DNA of 53,168 nt from assembly GCA_902463265.1 (NCBI GenBank), contig CABQEV010000017.1:1-53168 (forward strand). The letters are read 5' to 3'. The position numbers were made by a program, and so were the translations under genes. The notes beneath the pieces were generated by a model. It saw only the letters and a list, made by a program, of their open reading frames with translations. It did no database searches and was not told the DNA's origin. This document shows positions 50,767 to 53,168 of the stretch, piece by piece; within the stretch, counting starts at the first letter, position 1, and each line of letters opens with the position of its first letter. Origin of the DNA: UMGS1889 sp900556055. GTDB lineage: Bacteria; Bacillota; Clostridia; Oscillospirales; Ruminococcaceae.

Positions 50767-51405
50767 TCAGCAGTGTTTTTTGGAATAATCTGCGAGGAGG
50801 TTTACAAGATCGCTTGTTCCGAGTCTGTCATCGACCTGAGCCTTGTATTCTTCAAGCTGTTCACGCAGTCCGAGCTGATGTTCGCTGAGCTTTTTGATAT
50901 CGGGCTTGATGTCGTTTTCGATGATGATCTCAAGGCGGGTGACCTTTTCATTTACTTTTTTGATGTCGCCCTTCATGTCGGTGATTTCACCCTTCATGGT
51001 GGTAATATCGCCCTTCATGTCGGTGATTTCGCCCTTCATGGTGTCGATATCACTCTTCATAGAACTCATTTCACTCTTCATGGTGGTAATATCGCCCTTC
51101 ATGTCAGCGATTTCGCCCTTCATGGTGTCGATATCACTCTTCATGGAACTCATTTCGCTCTTCATGGTGGTAATATCGCCCTTCATGGTGTCGATATCAC
51201 TCTTCATGGAACTCATTTCGTTCTTAATGGTGGTAATATCGCCCTTCATGGTGTCGATATCACTCTTCATGGAACTCATTTCGTTCTTCATAGAGCCTAT
51301 ATCGCTTTTCATAGAGCCTATTTCGCTGTCTATTTTGTCAAACCTTGCATTAACGTCGGTTTTTAAGCTGTTTAATGCTTCTAAGATCATTTCAGTATCA
51401 ACCAT
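50767..51405 (-). CDS. Heptad-repeat coiled-coil protein
   Basis: A 212-residue protein with no signal peptide. After 31 residues comes a run of 17 seven-residue units of the type MKSDIDT/MKGDITT/MKSEMSS (residues ~32-150), with Met/Ile at heptad positions a and d and Lys, Asp, Glu outside. It would form a long straight coiled coil. The C-terminal 60 residues are a charged helix (LEIIIENDIKPDIKKLSEHQLGL) and a tail ending in Cys. I do not recognise a family. The start has GGAGG seven bases upstream and a consensus promoter. A His-rich frame on the opposite strand is a by-product of the repeat. Confidence 0.85.
   Translation of the reverse strand: MVDTEMILEALNSLKTDVNARFDKIDSEIGSMKSDIGSMKNEMSSMKSDIDTMKGDITTIKNEMSSMKSDIDTMKGDITTMKSEMSSMKSDIDTMKGEIADMKGDITTMKSEMSSMKSDIDTMKGEITDMKGDITTMKGEITDMKGDIKKVNEKVTRLEIIIENDIKPDIKKLSEHQLGLREQLEEYKAQVDDRLGTSDLVNLLADYSKKHC
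50956..51312. repeat. 21-bp tandem repeats encoding the coiled coil
   Basis: Seventeen in-frame 21-bp units, many nearly identical and arranged in higher-order groups of two to three. Length changes by slippage would alter rod length in 1-nm steps without shifting the frame. Confidence 0.85.
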
Positions 51406-51449
51406 TATAAATCCTCCTGTAAATATTTATTCCGATGCTTGTTTATCCT

Positions 51450-51478
51450 ATTATACACCGTTCCGAATGTGATGTCAA
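51450..51478 (-). promoter_or_regulatory. Promoter of the coiled-coil protein gene
   Basis: TTGACA (51478-51473), 17-bp spacer, TATAAT (51455-51450), both perfect. Confidence 0.9.
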
Positions 51479-51526
51479 GGCAAAAAAATAAGCCTGTCAC
51501 GACGTAATATCCCGCATAAAACCGAC

Positions 51527-51565
51527 AAAAAGGGTGACACACCGCAGAACACGGCGCATCACCCT
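51527..51565 (-). terminator. Terminator of purA
   Basis: GGGTGA (51532-51537) pairs with TCACCC (51559-51564), with further internal pairing of CGCCG-type sequence; five T follow on the minus strand. Confidence 0.8.
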
Positions 51566-51587
51566 GTAAGATACTTGTGTGATCGTA

Positions 51588-52862
51588 TCAGCGCATCAGC
51601 TGTTGAGAACGGTCAGGACCAACGCCTACCATTCCGATATGGCAGTCGCAGAGTTCTTCAAGACGTGCAATATACTTCTTGCATACCTCAGGCAGCTCAT
51701 CGAACGACTTGCAGCCGGAGATATCCTCGTTAAATCCCTCGAATTCCTCGTAAACAGGCTCGCACTTAGCGAATTCCTCAAGAGCGGCGGGGTAATCCTT
51801 GATAACAGTTCCGTCGGGAAGCTTGTAAGCTGTGCAGACCTTCAGAGTCTTAAGACCGCTCAGCGTATCGAGCTTGTTGATAACGAGGCAGTCAAGACCG
51901 TTTACGCGAACAGCATGGCGCACGATAACGGAATCGAACCAGCCTGTTCTTCTGGGACGGCCTGTAACAGTGCCGAACTCGTGGCCGTTGTTTCTGATGT
52001 AATCTCCGTCAGCATCGAAAAGCTCTGTGGGGAAAGGACCCTTTCCGACACGTGTTGTATAAGCCTTGGCAACGCCGTATATCTTGTCGATGATGCGGGG
52101 GCCTACGCCTGTGCCGACGCAAACGCCTGCAGCGAGCGGGTGAGAGCTTGTAACATAGGGGTAAGTACCGAAATCGATATCGAGAAGAGTAGCCTGAGCG
52201 CCCTCGAAGAGGATAGTTTTTCCTGCCTTCTTAGCCTCATATGTGAGAACGGAAACATCAGCGAGATACTTAGCAAGGCGCTGACCGTAAGCGGTGTATT
52301 CCTTGATAGTTTTCTCGATGTCAACGGGCTCGCCGCCGTAAACTTCGGTGATTATCTTGTTTTTGAGTCTGCCTGTGCTTCTTGCCTTTTCAGCGAACAC
52401 CTCGGGATGAACGAGGTCATAGAAGCGGATACCGCAGCGCTCATACTTGTCCATATATGTCGGGCCTATGCCTCTGCCGGTAGTACCGATATCCGAGCCG
52501 CCTCTGAACTTTTCGGAGAGTCCGTCAAGCTTGATATGCCAGGGCATGATGATATGAGCTCTGGGGTCGATCCTGAGGTTATCGAAGGATATGCCTCTTT
52601 CGGACATGCTGTCGATCTCGCCGAGCAGATCCTTAGGGTCGAGGACTACGCCTGCGCCGATAAGGCAGAGGGTATTTTTATAGAGTATACCCGATGGGAT
52701 AAGGTGGAGCTTATAGACTTCGCCGTTGCTTTCAACGGTATGGCCTGCGTTATTTCCGCCCTGAGAGCGAACAACGACATCAGCTTCGGAAGCAAGGATA
52801 TCTATGACCTTGCCTTTTCCCTCGTCACCCCACTGGGTACCGATAACAATATTAGCGGGCAT
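51588..52862 (-). CDS. purA: Adenylosuccinate synthetase
   Basis: A 424-residue enzyme joining IMP and aspartate with GTP to form adenylosuccinate, the first committed step to AMP. The GTP-binding GDEGKGKVID near residue 13, the NNAGHT motif, GTTGRGIGPTY, LFEGAQATLLDID and the KLDTLSG motif of the guanine-binding loop are all present. Length is standard. The ATG follows GAGGAAATGCA. It is a single-gene unit with consensus promoter and terminator. Confidence 0.98.
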   Translation of the reverse strand: MPANIVIGTQWGDEGKGKVIDILASEADVVVRSQGGNNAGHTVESNGEVYKLHLIPSGILYKNTLCLIGAGVVLDPKDLLGEIDSMSERGISFDNLRIDPRAHIIMPWHIKLDGLSEKFRGGSDIGTTGRGIGPTYMDKYERCGIRFYDLVHPEVFAEKARSTGRLKNKIITEVYGGEPVDIEKTIKEYTAYGQRLAKYLADVSVLTYEAKKAGKTILFEGAQATLLDIDFGTYPYVTSSHPLAAGVCVGTGVGPRIIDKIYGVAKAYTTRVGKGPFPTELFDADGDYIRNNGHEFGTVTGRPRRTGWFDSVIVRHAVRVNGLDCLVINKLDTLSGLKTLKVCTAYKLPDGTVIKDYPAALEEFAKCEPVYEEFEGFNEDISGCKSFDELPEVCKKYIARLEELCDCHIGMVGVGPDRSQQLMR

Positions 52863-52922
52863 TGCATTTCCTCATTTCATAAATATTTCAGCGAACGGGA
52901 TCCGGACGCTTTACCGAAATAA

Positions 52923-52951
52923 ATTATAACATATCGCACCGATGTTGTCAA
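52923..52951 (-). promoter_or_regulatory. Promoter of purA
   Basis: TTGACA (52951-52946), 17-bp spacer, TATAAT (52928-52923), both perfect; leader about 55 nt with no recognised riboswitch. Confidence 0.9.
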
Positions 52952-53022
52952 GGAATAATTCAAAAAGCGGAGTTTTTTCTTGTTGGATTTTACTTTTGCG
53001 GGATAAGGAAAAGGGAAAGAAG

Positions 53023-53080
53023 CCGCAGGTATGTAAGAACCGTCCCCCAAGCTCCCCACGGCGATATAATGCGCCGCAGG
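53023..53080. repeat. Short dispersed repeat, copy 5 (long form)
   Basis: GCCGCAGG (53023-53030) plus CTCCCCACGGCGATATAATG within 53052-53080. It matches 17992-18050 in both blocks and stands directly upstream of element R copy D. Confidence 0.65.
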
Positions 53081-53090
53081 TCAGGCGGGC

Positions 53091-53168
53091 AAATGTTACT
53101 TTGCGGTTTCAGGTGAACAGCACCACCAAATCCGCACCCAAACTAAAAAGCGTTGGGGTCCAGCCCTT
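53091..53168 (+). repeat. Element R, copy D, truncated by the window edge
   Basis: The stretch from TACTTTGCGG through CAGGTGAACAGCACC to AAAAAGCGTTGGGGTCCAGC matches copies A and C in order (closest to the inverted copy C). The upstream hairpin and invariant block are missing, so this copy is either 5'-truncated or rearranged. It continues off the window. Confidence 0.65.

Noticed and set aside
50956..51312. CRISPR-like tandem repeat
   Set aside because: The 21-bp units are contiguous, with no unique spacers, and encode heptads.
50728..51366. His-rich repeat frame on the plus strand
   Set aside because: It is the reverse reading of the heptad-repeat gene, which has the promoter and ribosome binding site.
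51579..52922. A 447-codon plus-strand frame opposite purA
   Set aside because: It mirrors purA codon by codon and has no recognisable domain; purA is unmistakable.
52863..53022. Purine riboswitch in the purA leader
   Set aside because: The ~55-nt leader has no room for the aptamer and lacks its conserved loops.

Overview
The window looks like chromosomal DNA of a motile Gram-positive anaerobe, most likely class Clostridia and plausibly the Ruminococcaceae/Oscillospirales. The flagellar gene order is of the Firmicutes type (flgB-flgC-fliE... with a CheC-domain FliY, a FlbD/SwrD-like gene and cheC/cheD near the end). Promoters are near-consensus sigma-A with 17-bp spacers, start sites have strong GGAGG ribosome binding sites, and the secreted proteins are gut-clostridial repeat proteins. 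The taxonomic call is inference; no rRNA gene is present. No tRNA, CRISPR array, transposase or integrase was found.

Left part (1-10.4 kb): the 5' part of a secreted repeat protein that runs off the left edge (minus), recG (minus), two small membrane protein genes, and the serine pathway pair serC-serA (minus). A 1.4-kb gene-free stretch follows, holding the first copy of a ~565-bp structured intergenic repeat ('element R'), several strong inverted repeats and a low-complexity tandem repeat. Then come an RsuA-type pseudouridine synthase and an orphan MsmK/UgpC-type sugar-importer ATPase (plus).

Centre (10.5-38.8 kb): one very long plus-strand flagellar/chemotaxis locus, opened by a sigma-A promoter at 10504-10532 and closed by an intrinsic terminator at 38798-38835. 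The order is flgB flgC fliE fliF fliG fliH fliI fliJ, a DUF975-like membrane gene, fliK flgD, a small hook-operon gene, flgE flbD motA motB fliM fliY cheY fliO fliP fliQ fliR flhB flhA fliA, two flgF/flgG-type rod genes, cheC cheD and a DUF342/FapA-like gene. Together these give the rod, MS ring, C ring, type III export apparatus, hook and its length control, stator, the flagellar sigma factor and the CheY-P dephosphorylation branch. Filament, cap, flgM, cheA/cheW, fliL, flhF and flhG are not here.

Right part (38.8-53.2 kb): a DUF4349 lipoprotein, two element R copies in tail-to-tail orientation, a GH3 beta-glucosidase (plus), a large anchored surface repeat protein (minus), and a heterodimeric ABC exporter pair (minus) whose promoter is followed almost at once by a terminator hairpin. 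A heptad-repeat coiled-coil protein and purA (both minus) follow, and a fourth, truncated element R copy sits at the right edge.

The most unusual signal is element R. Three ~565-bp copies and one partial copy share unpaired conserved blocks. Several hairpins keep their position and pairing while both strands of the stem change sequence. This suggests a structured non-coding RNA or a structured mobile repeat rather than a protein gene.
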